DNA of 64,000 nt, from assembly GCF_014650595.1 (NCBI RefSeq), contig NZ_BMVG01000011.1:1-64000 (forward strand), in the 5' to 3' direction. Numbering within the stretch: position 1 is the stretch's first letter; the number at the start of each line of letters is the position of its first letter. The notes under the pieces are model-generated. The model worked only from the letters and a program-made list of their open reading frames with translations. It was not told the origin of the DNA and did no database searches. The position numbers were made by a program, and so were the translations under genes. Below are positions 40,674 to 49,644 of the stretch, in pieces. This DNA is from Streptomyces alanosinicus (lineage in GTDB: Bacteria > Actinomycetota > Actinomycetes > Streptomycetales > Streptomycetaceae).

Positions 40674-42755
40674 ATGGCAGACCGGGGAGCGAGTGCCATG
40701 TCACTCCCGGAGGACTGGCCCGCCCACCCGGACCCGATCCTGGCGCTCAACGGGATGGGCACCTTCGACTGGGACCTGGACACGGGCCTGTTCCACATGG
40801 ACGCCCAGGCGTACCAGGTGTTCGACCTGCTGCCCGAGGAATTCGACGGACGCCCCCGGTCCCTGGCCGTACGGGTACCGCCGCCGGAGGCGGCCCGGCT
40901 GGACGCCGTCGTGGCGCGGGCCATCAAGGACGGCAGCGAGAACTACGGCACCTACTTCCGCATCCGCCGCCGTGACGGCACCCCGCGCTGGACCCACACC
41001 CAGGGCTACATCCGGCGGGACGACACCGGCCGCCCGCGCCGGGTCGTCGGGATCGTCCGCGACGCCACCGGGGAACTCGCCGACAGCGCGGCCCGCAGCC
41101 TGCGCGCCGCCCACGACGAGGCGTTCCGCCAGCAGACCAACATCGTGCAGATCGTCTCGGCGGCACTCGCCCACGCCCGTACCGTCCGCGACGTCATCGA
41201 CGTCCTGAAGGACACCCACGGCATCCGCCGCCTCGGCGCCACCAGCCTGGTGATGGGTCTGGTGGAGGCGAGCCGTATCCGTCTGGTCGCCGAGGCCCCC
41301 GTCGGCAGCTTCGTGCCCGCCAGCCAGGTGAACCGCATCGACGAGCCGTACCCCATGAGCGAGGTCGTGCGCACGCTCCTGCCGCGCTTCATCGAGTCCC
41401 CGGAGGAGTTCGCCGAGGGCTACCCGGTCCTCTGGCCGCACCTGACCGGTCTGCACATCACCTCGGCCGCCTATCTGCCGCTGATCGCGCAGGCCCGCCC
41501 GATCGGCGCGATGGGCCTGCTCTACGCCGACCGGCGCGGCTTCTCCGCCGAGGAGCGCGCCGTCCTGGTCGCGCTCGGCAGCAGCATCGCGCAGAGCCTG
41601 CAGCGCGCCATGCTCTACGAGCAGGAGAAAGACCTTGCCCAGGGCCTCCAGCAGGCCATGCTGCCCCGCACCATCCCGAGCGTCCGCGGTGCCGACATCG
41701 CCGTCCGCTACCGCGCCGCCACGGCCGGGGGCACCCTCGGCCGGGACATCGGCGGCGACTGGTACGACCTGATCCCGCTGCCCGGCGGCCGGGTCGGCGC
41801 GGTCATCGGCGACGTCCAGGGCCATGACACCCACGCCGCCGCCGTCATGGGGCAGTTGCGGATCGTGCTGCGTGCCTACGCCGCCGAGGGACACACCCCG
41901 GCCACCGTGATGGCCCGCGCCTCCGTCTTCCTGCACGAACTCGACACCGACCGCTTCGCCACCTGCCTGTACGCCGAGGCCGACCTGTCCACCGGGGTCG
42001 TCCAGGCGGTCCGCGCCGGGCACATCGACCCGCTGATCCGGCACAGCGACGGCACCTGCAGCCGGGTGCCGGTCGAGGGCGGGCTGCCGCTCGGCCTGTC
42101 CGCCGAGTTCAGCCGGCTGGAGTATCCCGTCTCCACCCTGGAACTCGACCCCGGCCACACCCTGCTGCTGTGCACCGACGGGCTGGTCGAGAAGCCCGGC
42201 GCGGACCTCGACGACGGCATGCGCCGGCTGACGGCACTCGTCACGGACGGCCCGGACGATGTGCGCGCGCTGGCCGACCGGCTGATCCAGCTGGCCGAGG
42301 AACGCGGCGGCGACGACGACGTGGCGCTGCTCCTGCTGCGCCGCCGCGCCCCGGAGGCCGCGCGGGCCGGCGGCCGGCTCCAGCAGCATGTGGCCCCCGG
42401 CGACCCGGAAGCCCTGACCCACGCCCGGCACATGATCCGCGCCGCGGTCCGCCGCTGGGGCGCGGGCGAGCGCGCCGACGAGATCGAGCTGGCCGCCGAC
42501 GAGCTGATCACCAACGCGCTGATGCACACCGAGGGCTCCGCGATCGTGACCCTGCGGGCGATCGACGACGGGGAGCGCAGGCTGCGCATCGAGGTCGAGG
42601 ACTCCTCCAGCGCCCTGCCGCGCCGCCGGGAGGCGGGCGAGGACGGCGTCTCCGGCCGGGGCCTGCTTCTCGTGGACCGGCTCGCCGACGCCTGGGGCGT
42701 GGAGGCGCGCGGCGGCGGCAAAGCGGTGTGGTGCGAGTTCCGCCCGGACGGCTGA
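40674..42755 (+). CDS. PAS-GAF-PP2C(SpoIIE)-HATPase signalling phosphatase
   Basis: A 693-aa cytosolic protein in four parts. A PAS domain (~20-135) holds GTFDWDLDTGLFHMDAQAYQ and YFRIRRRDGTPRWTHT. A GAF domain (~150-315) is followed by a PP2C/RsbU-SpoIIE phosphatase (~330-555) with DIGGDWYDLIPLPGGRVGAV, GDVQGHDTHAAAVMGQLR and GGDDDVALLLL supplying the metal-binding Asp residues. The C-terminal histidine-kinase-like ATPase (~575-690) has ELAADELITNALMHTEG and GRGLLLVDRLADAWGVE, as in anti-sigma-factor kinases. It probably dephosphorylates anti-anti-sigma proteins in response to a small ligand or light/redox cue. AAGGTGG precedes the ATG. Confidence 0.92.
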   Translation: MADRGASAMSLPEDWPAHPDPILALNGMGTFDWDLDTGLFHMDAQAYQVFDLLPEEFDGRPRSLAVRVPPPEAARLDAVVARAIKDGSENYGTYFRIRRRDGTPRWTHTQGYIRRDDTGRPRRVVGIVRDATGELADSAARSLRAAHDEAFRQQTNIVQIVSAALAHARTVRDVIDVLKDTHGIRRLGATSLVMGLVEASRIRLVAEAPVGSFVPASQVNRIDEPYPMSEVVRTLLPRFIESPEEFAEGYPVLWPHLTGLHITSAAYLPLIAQARPIGAMGLLYADRRGFSAEERAVLVALGSSIAQSLQRAMLYEQEKDLAQGLQQAMLPRTIPSVRGADIAVRYRAATAGGTLGRDIGGDWYDLIPLPGGRVGAVIGDVQGHDTHAAAVMGQLRIVLRAYAAEGHTPATVMARASVFLHELDTDRFATCLYAEADLSTGVVQAVRAGHIDPLIRHSDGTCSRVPVEGGLPLGLSAEFSRLEYPVSTLELDPGHTLLLCTDGLVEKPGADLDDGMRRLTALVTDGPDDVRALADRLIQLAEERGGDDDVALLLLRRRAPEAARAGGRLQQHVAPGDPEALTHARHMIRAAVRRWGAGERADEIELAADELITNALMHTEGSAIVTLRAIDDGERRLRIEVEDSSSALPRRREAGEDGVSGRGLLLVDRLADAWGVEARGGGKAVWCEFRPDG

Positions 42756-42800
42756 CAGGGCTCGCCCGGCCTTGTCAGTGCCCGGTGGCACTCTGGACGT

Positions 42801-43664
42801 ATGCCGGAACTGCCCGAGGTCGAAGCGCTCAAGGACTTCCTCACCGAGCACCTGGTCGGCCATGAGGTCGTCCGGGTGCTGCCGGTCGCCATCAGCGTGC
42901 TGAAGACGTACGACCCTCCCGTCGGCGCGTTCGAGGGCAGCGAGGTCACCGCCGTGTACCGGCACGGGAAGTTCCTCGACATCGAGGGCAGCGCCGGTCT
43001 GCACTTCGTCACCCATCTCGCCCGCGCCGGCTGGCTGCACTGGCGGGACCGGTTGCCGGACGGCTCGCCCAGGCCGGGCAAGGGGCCGCTGGCGCTGCGG
43101 GTGGCGCTGGAGACCGGCGAGGGCTTCGACCTCACCGAGGCCGGCACCCAAAAGCGCCTCGCGGTGTATGTCGTCCGCGATCCGCGGCAGGTCGAGGGCA
43201 TCGCCCGCCTCGGCCCGGACCCGCTCGCCGCCGGCTTCGACGAGGAGCGCTTCGCTGCGCTGTTGGGGGACGAGAGACGCCGGCTGAAGGGCGCGCTGCG
43301 CGACCAGTCGCTGATCGCGGGCGTCGGCAACGCCTACAGCGACGAGATCCTGCACGCCGCGAAGATGTCCCCGTTCAAGCTCGCCGCCTCGCTGACCCCG
43401 GACGAGACCCACCGGCTCTACACGGCACTGCGTGACACGCTCACCGAGGCCGTCGAGCGCTCCCGGGGGGTGGCCGCCGGACGGCTGAAGGCCGAGAAGA
43501 AGAGCGGTCTGCGGGTGCACGGCCGGACCGGCGAGCCCTGCCCGGTGTGCGGCGACACCGTCCGCGAGGTCTCCTTCAGCGACTCCTCGCTGCAGTACTG
43601 CGCGACCTGCCAGACGGGCGGCAAGCCCCTGGCGGACCGCAGACTGTCCCGGCTGCTGAAGTGA
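42801..43664 (+). CDS. Fpg/Nei-family DNA glycosylase
   Basis: A 287-aa base-excision repair glycosylase/AP lyase. The N-terminal proline nucleophile follows the initiator Met (MPELPEVEALKDFL). The H2TH region includes LIAGVGNAYSDEILHAAKMS. The zinc finger reads CPVCGDTVREVSFSDSSLQY and then CATCQTGGK (four Cys), whose arginine-equivalent tip differs from canonical Fpg, as in the actinobacterial Fpg2/Nei-like group. Substrates would be oxidised purines or pyrimidines. It is 45 nt downstream of the phosphatase gene and convergent with the anti-sigma gene, 13 nt away. Confidence 0.92.
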   Translation: MPELPEVEALKDFLTEHLVGHEVVRVLPVAISVLKTYDPPVGAFEGSEVTAVYRHGKFLDIEGSAGLHFVTHLARAGWLHWRDRLPDGSPRPGKGPLALRVALETGEGFDLTEAGTQKRLAVYVVRDPRQVEGIARLGPDPLAAGFDEERFAALLGDERRRLKGALRDQSLIAGVGNAYSDEILHAAKMSPFKLAASLTPDETHRLYTALRDTLTEAVERSRGVAAGRLKAEKKSGLRVHGRTGEPCPVCGDTVREVSFSDSSLQYCATCQTGGKPLADRRLSRLLK

Positions 43665-43677
43665 TTCCCCGCCGACG

Positions 43678-44334
43678 TCACTGCGGCGCCTCGACGGACA
43701 CCAGCCGCTGTCCGTCCGTGGTGCGCACCTCGTAGCGGTCGATCTGGTCGCGGTGCATCGTGGAGGATCCGAGCGCGGTGAAGGAGCTGGAGCCGTGGCC
43801 GGTTTCGGTCCAGGTGCCGGCGATCTGCTCGGAGCCGTCGCGGCCCACTACGACGAGGCGGCAGCTGTGCGGGCCGGTGGCGTCCTTCACCCGCAGCAGC
43901 AGACGGCTGCCGCTGTCCCCGTCGTCGGCCGTGACCTCGGCCCACACCCCGGTCCCCGGATCCGTCGCCGCGGTGATGTGGGCGGCCGGCTCCCCACGGC
44001 CGGCGAAGGCCACGACGCCCGGACCGGCCACGGCCAGCACCACCGAGGCGGCCAGGCCGTACAGGAAGCGCCGGCGGCGCACCCGGTGCCGGTGCGCGAC
44101 CTCGCCGAGCAGCCGCTCCAGCAGCCGGGGACCGGGCTGGGACATGGGGTGCACAAAGCGCGGCGTGGCGCGGCGGTACAGCATCAACTGCCGTGTGGCC
44201 GGTCCGAATTCGGTCACCTGTGCCGCGCACTGAGCGCACTCCATGAGGTGGTCCTCGAAGCGGAAGGCCTCCGCCTCGTCCAGCACGCCGAGCGCGTACG
44301 CGCCGACGTCGCGATGCCTTTCCAGGGACCTCAT
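43678..44334 (-). CDS. Zinc-type anti-sigma factor, membrane anchored
   Basis: A 218-aa anti-sigma factor. The N-terminal zinc-binding anti-sigma domain reads DVGAYALGVLDEAEAFRFED followed by HLMECAQC (HxxxCxxC, residues ~29-36). A single membrane helix (FLYGLAASVVLAVAGPGVVA, ~89-110) separates it from an extracytoplasmic beta-rich sensor domain with DDGDSGSRLLLRVKDATGPH and YEVRTTDGQRLVSVEAP. It should hold the ECF sigma factor encoded two genes upstream. GAGGA precedes the ATG. A GC-rich hairpin (44359-44387) lies in its leader and may affect its expression relative to the sigma gene. Confidence 0.88.
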   Translation of the reverse strand: MRSLERHRDVGAYALGVLDEAEAFRFEDHLMECAQCAAQVTEFGPATRQLMLYRRATPRFVHPMSQPGPRLLERLLGEVAHRHRVRRRRFLYGLAASVVLAVAGPGVVAFAGRGEPAAHITAATDPGTGVWAEVTADDGDSGSRLLLRVKDATGPHSCRLVVVGRDGSEQIAGTWTETGHGSSSFTALGSSTMHRDQIDRYEVRTTDGQRLVSVEAPQ

Positions 44335-44485
44335 GCCGAATCCTCGTGCCGATGGGTGCGGGTGGGGTTACTCCGTGCACCCACCCGTACGCAGCCGACA
44401 GCCGAATCACTCAAGCCACCCACAGAATCCGGGAGAGGAGATTCGGAGCGGCCCGGCCGGCGGATTGGTCCGATTTCGAGAAACC

Positions 44486-45001
44486 TCAGAAAAGATGGAT
44501 CGCCAGATGCCCGAGGGGCAGCCCGAGCCGCCAGGCCGGGGTCCACACCTTCGGCCCGTCGTCCTCGCCGGCCGGCGCTCCGCCGCCCGGCACCGCGTCC
44601 AGATCCGGCGCGAGCAGCTCGGTCTCCTCCAGCCAGCGCCAGGCGTCCGCGGCGAGGGCCAGATCGGGGGAGGGGGTGCCGGACCGCTCGGCCGCGTCGG
44701 CCAGCTCGGTCATGCGCTCGCGCACCCAGTCCCGCCAGGGCTGGTCGTAGGCGGTCAGCGACAGCCAGTTCTCCAGCTGGGAGATCACCCGGATGCCGGA
44801 CAGCTCCCCGTCGGTGTCGGACAGGAAGACGGTCAGCGCCAGGGCGTCCCGCCCGGCCCGGAACTCGAAGGACGTCGGCGGCATCAGATCGCCGGTGCGC
44901 AGCAGCTCGTCGGCGATGTACTCGGCGTACAACCAGGCCATGGGGACGGCCAGTTCACCGCCGTCGGTGCCGTCCGTGCTCTCGTGCCCTCTGTGCAGCA
45001 T
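44486..45001 (-). CDS. Unknown protein between ECF sigma and anti-sigma genes
   Basis: A 171-aa soluble acidic protein: AVPMAWLYAEYIADELLRTG, FEFRAGRDALALTVFLSDTD, GIRVISQLENWLSLTAYDQP and DPKVW-like KVWTPAWRLGLPLGHLAIH. It is rich in Trp and Leu, with no signal peptide, cysteine pair or membrane helix. The start has a strong purine tract (GGAGGAAGGGCAGGAAGGG). It lies between the sigma gene (143 nt) and the anti-sigma gene (151 nt) on the same strand, so it may be a third component or an output of that switch. I do not recognise the family. Confidence 0.75.
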   Translation of the reverse strand: MLHRGHESTDGTDGGELAVPMAWLYAEYIADELLRTGDLMPPTSFEFRAGRDALALTVFLSDTDGELSGIRVISQLENWLSLTAYDQPWRDWVRERMTELADAAERSGTPSPDLALAADAWRWLEETELLAPDLDAVPGGGAPAGEDDGPKVWTPAWRLGLPLGHLAIHLF

Positions 45002-45144
45002 CCCTTCCTGCCCTTCCTCCGGTACGTGCGCGTCGCCCGAATTCCCGGGCCCGGCCCCCGCCCGGAACGCGGATGAGGACAGCCCATTGCCCGAACGGGG
45101 GCCACAGCAAGGCGCTTTACCGAGGTTTGACCAGGCCGACGGTT

Positions 45145-45714
45145 TCAGTACAGGTCGGCCGCATAACCCGGAAGGACCCGGCGCAGCGCGCGCAGCGCGT
45201 AGAACGCGCGGGATTTCACGGTACCGGGTGGAACGCCCAGGGTCTGCGCCGCTTCCGCCACACTGGCCCCGCGGAAATACACGAGTACCAGGACGTCACG
45301 GTGTTCCCGCGTGAGTGTCTTCACAGCCTCCCGGACATCGAGCGTGGCGGCGGCCCGTTCGGCGTGATCGGCGGCCACCCGCGCGGTCTCGGGGATCTCG
45401 TCGCCGGTCTCCGGCGGCCGGGCCAGCCGGGCCCGCCGGGCGTCGATGGCGAGCCGCCGGGCGACCGTCAGCAGCCACGGCCGTACGGAGTCGAAGTCGT
45501 CGGCGTGCAGCGCCTCGGGATGCTGCCAGGCGCGCACCAGGGTCTCCTGGACGAGGTCCTCGGCGCGCTGCCGGTCCCCGTCGCAGAGCCTGAGCAACAG
45601 GGTGAACAGCGGTCCGCCGTGCTCGCGCTGGAGCGCGGCCAGTTCGTGCTCGGCGGTCGTCGTCCGGTGGGTCGGTGTCACGGTCCCGTGGATGAGTGAG
45701 GTTCCGGCCGTCAT
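45145..45714 (-). CDS. ECF (extracytoplasmic function) sigma factor
   Basis: A 189-aa group 4 sigma factor. Region 2 is LFTLLLRLCDGDRQRAEDLV then QETLVRAWQHPEAL and SVRPWLLTVARRLAIDARRA. Region 4 is VKTLTREHRDVLVLVYFRGA then SVAEAAQTLGVPPGTVKSRA. There is no C-terminal extension. The first ~20 residues are a polar lead with no known domain. It is followed on the same strand by an unknown gene and a membrane-bound zinc anti-sigma factor, which should sequester it until an envelope signal. I could not make out a clear ECF-type autoregulatory promoter upstream. Confidence 0.92.
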   Translation of the reverse strand: MTAGTSLIHGTVTPTHRTTTAEHELAALQREHGGPLFTLLLRLCDGDRQRAEDLVQETLVRAWQHPEALHADDFDSVRPWLLTVARRLAIDARRARLARPPETGDEIPETARVAADHAERAAATLDVREAVKTLTREHRDVLVLVYFRGASVAEAAQTLGVPPGTVKSRAFYALRALRRVLPGYAADLY

Positions 45715-45965
45715 GGCCGTATGGCAGCACAGGGCGCGGCCGGGGAACAGAGCGCGTGCACGGCTGCGCGGTGACCGGTCGATCGTGTCGGTGAAGCTCG
45801 CTCACGCGCTCGGGCGGGTGCTCGCGCGAGCGCTCGGTCGCGGGGTCCGGCACGGCGCCGGATGGGCTAACGAGCCCGCTCGGGTTGTTTATCCGACAAG
45901 CAAGATTCGTACCCATATGCCCGTCACGGTTTTGTCGGTAAATACGACATTCCTGGGGTGAGCTG

Positions 45966-47114
45966 ATGATCGGACGCAGACAACAGGTGGCCCTGGCCTT
46001 CACCGCCGTCCTCGCGGCCGGGGCCGCCTGCCAGAACCACGCGCGCGAGGAGTCCGGGCACGCGGCCCCGTCCGGGTCCGCCACCGCCCGTGGCTTCACC
46101 CTCGTCGCGACCGGTGACGTCCTGCCGCACACCTCCGTCATCGACCGGGCGGCCTACGACTCCGGCGAGGGCGGCTTCGACTTCCGGCCCATGCTCTCCG
46201 GCGTCCAGCCGGTGGTCTCCCGCGCCGATCTGGCGCTGTGTCACATGGAGACCGTCTACGGCGCCGACGGCCAGTACTCGGGCTTCCCCTCCTTCAAATC
46301 ACCCCCGCAGATCGCCCAGGGCCTCGTCGCGACCGGCTACGACGGCTGTTCCACCGCGTCCAACCACTCCCTGGACGACGGCACCGCCGGCATCCGCCGC
46401 ACCCTGGACGCCATGGACCGGGCCGGGCTCCGGCACGCCGGCACCGCCCGCACCGAGGCCGAGTCCCGCTCGGTCACGATCCTCAAGGCCGGCCCCGCCA
46501 GGGTCGCGCATCTCGCGTACACCTTCGGCGGCGACGTCCGGCCGCCCGCCGGCCGGCCCTGGGCCGTGAGCCACATCGACGCGGGGCGGATCATCGCCGA
46601 CGCGCGCGCCGCCCGGAAGGCCGGTGCCGACGTGGTCGTGGTCTCGGTGCACTGGGGCACCGAGTGGCAGGAGGAGCCGGACCGACTGCAGGTCGGCCTC
46701 GCCCAGCGGCTCACCGCCGCCGCCACCGACGGCCGCCCGGACATCGATCTCATCCTCGGCACCCACGCCCATGTCCCGCAGGCCTACGAGAAGGTCAACG
46801 GCACCTGGGTGATCTACGGCATGGGCGATCAGATCGCCGGGCAGATGTACAACGCGCAAGGCGTCCGGGACCCGCGGGGCAACGAGTCCACCATCGGCCG
46901 CTTCACCTTCGCCCCGCCCGTGCGGCCGGGCGACCGCTGGGAGGTCCGCAAGGCCGAGTTCATCCCGCAGCTGTACGACCTCGACGCCGGCCGGGTGGTG
47001 GACGTCAACCGGGCCATCGCCGACGGCGCCGGTCTGGAGGGGGTGCGCGACCGCATCCGGGACGTGGTGCTCAGCCGCGGAGCCGCCAAGGACGGCCTGG
47101 TCATGGGGGAGTGA
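45966..47114 (+). CDS. CapA-family (metallophosphatase-like) lipoprotein
   Basis: A 382-aa protein of the poly-gamma-glutamate CapA family, a calcineurin-like phosphatase fold. The putative lipobox is LAAGAAC (Cys22). Metal-site motifs are LVATGDVLPHTSV, LALCHMETVYG, CSTASNHSLDDGTAGI, VVVSVHWGTEWQEEP and LILGTHAHVPQAYE. No capB/capC polymerase genes are nearby, so polyglutamate synthesis is unlikely. A secreted phosphatase or surface-polymer role is possible. The stop directly abuts the stop of the convergent permease gene. A near-inverted repeat (45888-45899 and 45932-45942) lies upstream. Confidence 0.87.
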   Translation: MIGRRQQVALAFTAVLAAGAACQNHAREESGHAAPSGSATARGFTLVATGDVLPHTSVIDRAAYDSGEGGFDFRPMLSGVQPVVSRADLALCHMETVYGADGQYSGFPSFKSPPQIAQGLVATGYDGCSTASNHSLDDGTAGIRRTLDAMDRAGLRHAGTARTEAESRSVTILKAGPARVAHLAYTFGGDVRPPAGRPWAVSHIDAGRIIADARAARKAGADVVVVSVHWGTEWQEEPDRLQVGLAQRLTAAATDGRPDIDLILGTHAHVPQAYEKVNGTWVIYGMGDQIAGQMYNAQGVRDPRGNESTIGRFTFAPPVRPGDRWEVRKAEFIPQLYDLDAGRVVDVNRAIADGAGLEGVRDRIRDVVLSRGAAKDGLVMGE

Positions 47115-48539
47115 TCACTCGGCGGTCGCCCGCCCGGCCAGCGCCGAGCGCTGGTAGGAGTAGCCGAAGTAGATCACGCAGCCGACCACGAACCACACCG
47201 CGAACCGCACCCAGGTCTCCCACTGCAGGAACGTGATCAGCCAGATCGAGAAGACCACACCCAGCGCGGGCACCACGGGCATGCCCGGTGTGCGGAAGGT
47301 GCGCGGCAGCTCGGGCTGGCGGTAGCGCAGCACGATCACCGCCGTGCACACCACCACGAACGCCAGCAGGATGCCGATGTTGGTCAGCTCGGCCGCCGAG
47401 CCGATCGGCACGAACCCGGCGATGGCGGCCGAGCCCGCTCCGACGATCCAGGTCACCCGGGTCGGCACATGGCGCGTCGGGTGCGTCTTGGCGAACCACC
47501 TGGGCAGCAGCCCGTCCCGGGACATCGAGAACCACACCCGGGTGACACCCAGCATGAACGTGAACATCACCGTGAGGATGCCGATGATCGCGCCCACCGC
47601 GATCACATCCGCGAGGCCGGTCAGCCCGACCGACTTGAACGCCGTCGCGAAGCCGCTCTCCTTGTCGATGTCCTTGTAGTTCTGCATGCCCGTCAGCACC
47701 AGACAGGCCGCCACGTACAGCACCATCGAGATGGCGAGCGAGTAGAGGATCGCCTTCGGCATGTGCCGCTGGGCGTCCTTGGACTCCTCGGCCGCCGTCG
47801 ACATCGCGTCGTAGCCGAACACCGCGAAGAACACGGTCGCCGCGCCGGTGAAGGCGCCGCCGACGCCGTACGGGAAGAACGGGTGGTAGTTCGCCGTGTC
47901 GATGTGGAACACGCCCACCCCGATCACCAGCAGCACCACCAGCACCTTCAGGGCCACGACGACCGTCTCGAAGCGGGCCGCGCTGCGGATGCCCAGGTTC
48001 AGCAGCCAGGCGATCAGCAGGCACAGGATCGCCGCGAACAGGTCGACGCGGTGCCCGTCCCCGGTGCCGGGCGCGCCCAGCATCCAGTGCGGCAGGTTCG
48101 CGCCCATCTCCTCGACCAGGAAGCCGAAATAACCCGAGATGCCGATCGCCACCACCGCCACGATCGCGGTGTACTCCAGCAGCAGGTCCCAGCCGATGAA
48201 CCAGCCCGCGAACTCGCCGAGCACCGCATAGCCGTAGGTGTACGCCGATCCCGCCTTCGGGATCAGCCCGGCGAACTCGGCGTACGACAGCGCCGCACAG
48301 GCGCTCGCCACACCGGCGATGAGGAACGACACCAGCACCGCGGGCCCGGCCGTGCCGTTCGCCACCGTGCCGGCCAGCGTGAAGATACCCGCGCCGATGA
48401 TGCCGCCCACGCCGATCGCGGTGAGCTGCCACAGGCCGAGCGACCGTTCGAGCCGGGGGCCCTCGCCGACCTCGGTCTCCTCGATGTGCTCGATGGGTTT
48501 GCGGCGGAGAATCCCCTCACCCGCGCGGAGCTTGGCCAT
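47115..48539 (-). CDS. APC-family amino-acid permease (CAT/YfnA-like)
   Basis: A 474-aa transporter with about twelve helices. The first-helix motif is TAIGVGGIIGAGIFTLAGTV, with PKAGSAYTYGYAVLGEFAGW, FFAVFGYDAMSTAAEESKDA, RVWFSMSRDGLLPRWFAKTH and FRTPGMPVVPALGVVFSIW, typical of cationic or branched-chain amino-acid permeases. ATG 48539 has GAAGAGGTGAG upstream; a longer frame exists but lacks support. The exact substrate is unknown. It abuts the CapA-like gene with no intergenic base. Confidence 0.92.
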   Translation of the reverse strand: MAKLRAGEGILRRKPIEHIEETEVGEGPRLERSLGLWQLTAIGVGGIIGAGIFTLAGTVANGTAGPAVLVSFLIAGVASACAALSYAEFAGLIPKAGSAYTYGYAVLGEFAGWFIGWDLLLEYTAIVAVVAIGISGYFGFLVEEMGANLPHWMLGAPGTGDGHRVDLFAAILCLLIAWLLNLGIRSAARFETVVVALKVLVVLLVIGVGVFHIDTANYHPFFPYGVGGAFTGAATVFFAVFGYDAMSTAAEESKDAQRHMPKAILYSLAISMVLYVAACLVLTGMQNYKDIDKESGFATAFKSVGLTGLADVIAVGAIIGILTVMFTFMLGVTRVWFSMSRDGLLPRWFAKTHPTRHVPTRVTWIVGAGSAAIAGFVPIGSAAELTNIGILLAFVVVCTAVIVLRYRQPELPRTFRTPGMPVVPALGVVFSIWLITFLQWETWVRFAVWFVVGCVIYFGYSYQRSALAGRATAE

Positions 48540-48579
48540 GCGTCTCACCTCTTCGCCGAAGGCAACGGCTGACGGCGGA

Positions 48580-49542
48580 TCATGATGGCTCAGGGGCGTC
48601 ACGGACGGAAGACGCCACGCAAGCCCAGGAAGGAGTCCAGGTGCCGGCGGCGGCGCGCAGGGACCAGACCTCGGCCAGATGGGTGCGGAGCGCGGCGAGC
48701 GCCGGGTGCGGGTCGGCGGCGGACCACAGGAGGCAGTGCGGGTAGACGGGGGTCGGGTCGACCAGCGGGATACGGCGCAGATCATGGCCGGCCGGCCAGG
48801 TCAGCCGGAGCCGCTCCGTGACGAGGGTCGCCAGCGTGTCGGAGCCGGCGACCGCGTCCTGCACCGCCCCGGTGAAGTTGGCGCCCCGGGAGTCGATGGT
48901 GAGGCCGAACTCGGCGGCGAGCGAGGCGTAGTAGGCGGCCCACTCGGTGCCTTCCACGATGCCCGGCATCCAGATCCGGTGCCCGGCCAGCTGCCCGGGT
49001 GTGACCGAGCGGTGGCCGGCCAGGGCGTGCCCCGGGCCGGTGAGCAGCTGGACCGGCTCGTCGTACACCCGCGCGGCCTCCACGCCCCTGGGCAGCGGCC
49101 GGCCGGGCATGGCGACGGCGCGGAAGGACGCGTCGATCGTCCCGGAGCGCAGGGCGGTGAGCGCCGAGTCCACGTCGAAGAGCGTGACGACGTCCAGGGC
49201 GATGTCCGGGTGCGCCTCGTGGAAGCCGCGCAGCAGCGCCGCCGGGGCGAGCCGCGCGCCGATCACGTCGACCCGCAGAGCGCGCCGCCGTGGCCGTACC
49301 GAGGCGGTCGCGCGCTCCTCGGCCAGCAGCAGCTCGCGCGCGTGCGGCAGGAAGGTCCGGCCGTCGGCGGTCAGGCCGGCACCCCGGGCGGTCCGGGTGA
49401 ACAGCCGCACCCCCAGCTCCTTCTCCAGCGCGGCGATCCGCTTGGAGACGGCCTGCTGGGTGACCGCGAGCACCGCCGCGGCCTCCTGGAACTGGCCCGA
49501 GTCGGCCACCGTGACGAAGGTGCGCACTGCCTTGAGATCCAC
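48580..49542 (-). CDS. LysR-family regulator divergent from an MFS exporter
   Basis: A 320-aa LysR-type regulator. The helix-turn-helix is DLKAVRTFVTVADSGQFQEA then AAVLAVTQQAVSKRIAALEK. The effector domain begins near residue 90 (LRVDVIGARLAPAALLRGFH) with GTIDASFRAVAMPGRPLP and PGIVEGTEWAAYYASLA. GTG 49542 gives the standard family start; its upstream context (GACGAG) is modest. It is divergent from an MFS gene, with palindromes between them, so it likely controls that exporter. The inducer is unknown. Confidence 0.88.
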   Translation of the reverse strand: MDLKAVRTFVTVADSGQFQEAAAVLAVTQQAVSKRIAALEKELGVRLFTRTARGAGLTADGRTFLPHARELLLAEERATASVRPRRRALRVDVIGARLAPAALLRGFHEAHPDIALDVVTLFDVDSALTALRSGTIDASFRAVAMPGRPLPRGVEAARVYDEPVQLLTGPGHALAGHRSVTPGQLAGHRIWMPGIVEGTEWAAYYASLAAEFGLTIDSRGANFTGAVQDAVAGSDTLATLVTERLRLTWPAGHDLRRIPLVDPTPVYPHCLLWSAADPHPALAALRTHLAEVWSLRAAAGTWTPSWACVASSVRDAPEPS

Positions 49543-49553
49543 CTCGTCACCGT

Positions 49554-49609
49554 ACAACCGCTGGTTGTGGCAGGTGGCCCCTGGGTTGTTTGATTCCGCA
49601 GCCACCTGC
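49554..49609. promoter_or_regulatory. LysR-type operator palindromes
   Basis: acaacc-gct-ggttgt (49554-49568) is a perfect palindrome. gcaggtggc (49570-49578) and gccacctgc (49601-49609) form a second perfect pair with a 22-nt gap that contains another 'gggttgtt'. They lie between the divergent LysR and MFS genes, the usual place for LysR recognition and activation sites. Confidence 0.6.
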
Positions 49610-49644
49610 ACGTTTTCATGTCCCGGGGCAACGGGAGGATATGC

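Noticed and set aside
45820..45831. gctcgcgcgagc palindrome before the sigma gene
   Set aside because: A 12-bp GC-only palindrome is expected by chance at this base composition, and no promoter element aligns with it.
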